DNA of 64,000 nucleotides, from contig JAPPCZ010000022.1 in NCBI GenBank assembly GCA_028824685.1, positions 24,050 through 88,049 on the forward strand, given 5' to 3'. The DNA comes from Candidatus Poribacteria bacterium. GTDB lineage: Bacteria > Poribacteria > WGA-4E > WGA-3G. The notes beneath the pieces were generated by a model. That model was not told the DNA's origin, made no database searches, and was given only the letters and a program-made list of their open reading frames with translations. Both the position numbers and the translations under genes were made by a program. Of the stretch, positions 63,108 to 64,000 are shown in pieces (position 1 is the first letter of the stretch; each line of letters opens with the position of its first letter).

Positions 63108-63541
63108 ATTATAGCATCGGTTACAAAAAATGTCAACCAATTTACTTCTTCTGGTATTACGTCGAATTACGTTCCCTATTGTAAACAAGTTACAAAAAAT
63201 TGTCAACTTACTTTAAATTTGCTGAGCGGTGTTTCCGGCAAATAGCGCGCTGTTCTGTAAAGTTGCGTAATTGAGATAATGATTCCGAATCGTAAAAAGC
63301 ATGATATAAAATGCAAAATTGATGTATCTCTTCCCGCATGCTTTTAATTATAATCAAACAGTGAAACTTTGTCAAGTTTTTTTGAGTTTGTTGACAACAA
63401 AAATCCTGAGCGGATTATATATCACATTAATTAAGTATACACTTTGTTGCAATGTTTGTCAAGTTTTTTGTGAAAAAAGCGTAAAATCCATAATTTTATT
63501 GATTTTGCGTCTAATTTAGCAGGTTTGCACATTTTTGTCAA
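63108..63541 (-). promoter_or_regulatory. Array of five minus-strand sigma70-consensus promoters
   Basis: Each has TTGACA, exactly 17 bp, and a good -10: TATAAT (63113-63108), TACAAT (63183-63178), TATAAT (63352-63347), TATACT (63439-63434) and TAAATT (63518-63513). The -35 boxes end at 63136, 63206, 63375, 63462 and 63541. The first two also share TTTTTTGTAAC in the spacer. They point left, toward the cytochrome/monooxygenase gene over 600 bp away. No RNA gene was recognised between. Confidence 0.65.
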
Positions 63542-64000
63542 GTAAATTAATTGCTGATTTACCCCCAGTTTTTGTAGAGACAAATGCACATAAGGTTTTT
63601 TAGATGCTTTGTGTGAGGAAGTCAATGCTGAACTGGCACGAACTTTATCCCTCACAATCGTTTAGATTAAAATATGGGTCAAGGAAAATGTCAGGTTTCC
63701 AAGTTATCTCCAGTATCCTTTTTATGACAAAAATGAGCGAATATGTTTTTGTATAATAACCTAAGTTGCTACCTATAAGATTTTAGACACACAGATGCCA
63801 TTTTTAATAGAGAACAGTCCGTTATTGGTGAAATATTGTAGCGCAAACTTTCAGTTTGCGGACTAATATGCACAAACTAAAAGTTTGTGCTACTCTGTGG
63901 CAACTTAGGTTATAATAAGTATTATAGGTTTTTACCCGCTGCTCACCAGATTTTTCAAAATGGAGGAAACAGATACCATAACTTACACAGACGATAAACC
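63542..64000. other. AT-rich gap with one hairpin pair, no gene seen
   Basis: Contains TAGCGCAAACTTTCAGTTTGCG and CACAAACTAAAAGTTTGTG (63839-63892), two adjacent hairpins of the dispersed type. A plus-strand ribosome-like GGAGG lies close to the right edge (63963), possibly before a gene that starts outside. Confidence 0.5.

Overview
The window reads as a chromosomal segment of a free-living or host-associated bacterium with moderate to low GC and a Gram-negative-type envelope (lipoproteins, a heptosyltransferase-like GT9 enzyme, Tat and Sec exported proteins). The family mix points to the candidate phylum Poribacteria or a close relative in the PVC/WPS neighbourhood: four phytanoyl-CoA-dioxygenase-like enzymes, four sulfatase-superfamily enzymes with an anaerobic-type sulfatase maturase, LamG and malectin-like secreted proteins, a sigma factor fused to WD40 repeats, a cytochrome c/copper-monooxygenase fusion, and very many small dispersed hairpin repeats. 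This is an inference from content; no 16S rRNA or tRNA gene is present to prove it.

Layout. 1-4.1 kb: two epimerase-like genes, a HIT protein and tgt, then two small unrecognised genes and a tandem pair of 60-nt structured units carrying a tRNA T-arm-like hairpin. 4.2-7.8 kb: a membrane-anchored ECF sigma factor with 14 WD40 repeats, with a possible ECF-type promoter upstream, then a TIR-bounded non-coding element. 7.8-17.5 kb: a long co-directional minus-strand cluster (SDR, PhyH dioxygenase, two sulfatases, a pantoate-kinase-like GHMP kinase, a large membrane protein, a PfkB kinase, an ABC ATPase). 17.5-18.2 kb: a two-gene cassette whose first gene carries an in-frame stop. 18.3-22.9 kb: a complete general L-amino-acid ABC transporter of the Aap type. 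23-32.6 kb: a zinc metallopeptidase with a VHL-like C-terminal domain, a TPR protein, a Cys/Met PLP enzyme, Ogt, an SCP2-like protein, PhyH enzymes, a VOC protein, a YugP-type peptidase and a LamG protein. 33-40 kb: an FG-GAP/ASPIC protein, tandem malectin-like proteins, a collapsed IS630-family element, an orphan adenine methylase, another LamG protein and nested small repeats. 40.5-45.8 kb: the sulfatase maturase beside a sulfatase, a Uma2-type protein, a PhyH-like protein and RimI. 45.9-48.9 kb: three exported coiled-coil/charged proteins, two of them behind duplicated consensus promoters and structured leaders. 49-54.7 kb: an aminotransferase, a sulfatase-fold enzyme lacking the formylglycine cysteine, two lipoproteins and a GT9. 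54.9-56.9 kb: groES-groEL. 57.2-62.5 kb: a Gfo/Idh oxidoreductase, a TauE-family exporter, rpsU with a dsRNA-binding-domain protein, a methyltransferase, and the cytochrome c/monooxygenase. 62.5-64 kb: no confident gene, but a row of five consensus promoters on the minus strand.

How it fits together. The maturase at 40.5 kb can activate the three sulfatases with a C-x-P-x-R motif, in the cytoplasm before any Tat export; the TauE-family exporter could remove sulfur oxyanions; LamG and malectin-like proteins could bind glycans; the Aap transporter imports amino acids. Together this suggests scavenging of sulfated glycans and amino acids. Four exported proteins of two different fold types end in the same short C-terminal motif (consensus xVxPxxKLxTTWGxLK), which may be a surface-sorting or anchoring tag. 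Non-coding DNA is dense with hairpin repeats, some nested in others and two touching coding sequence.
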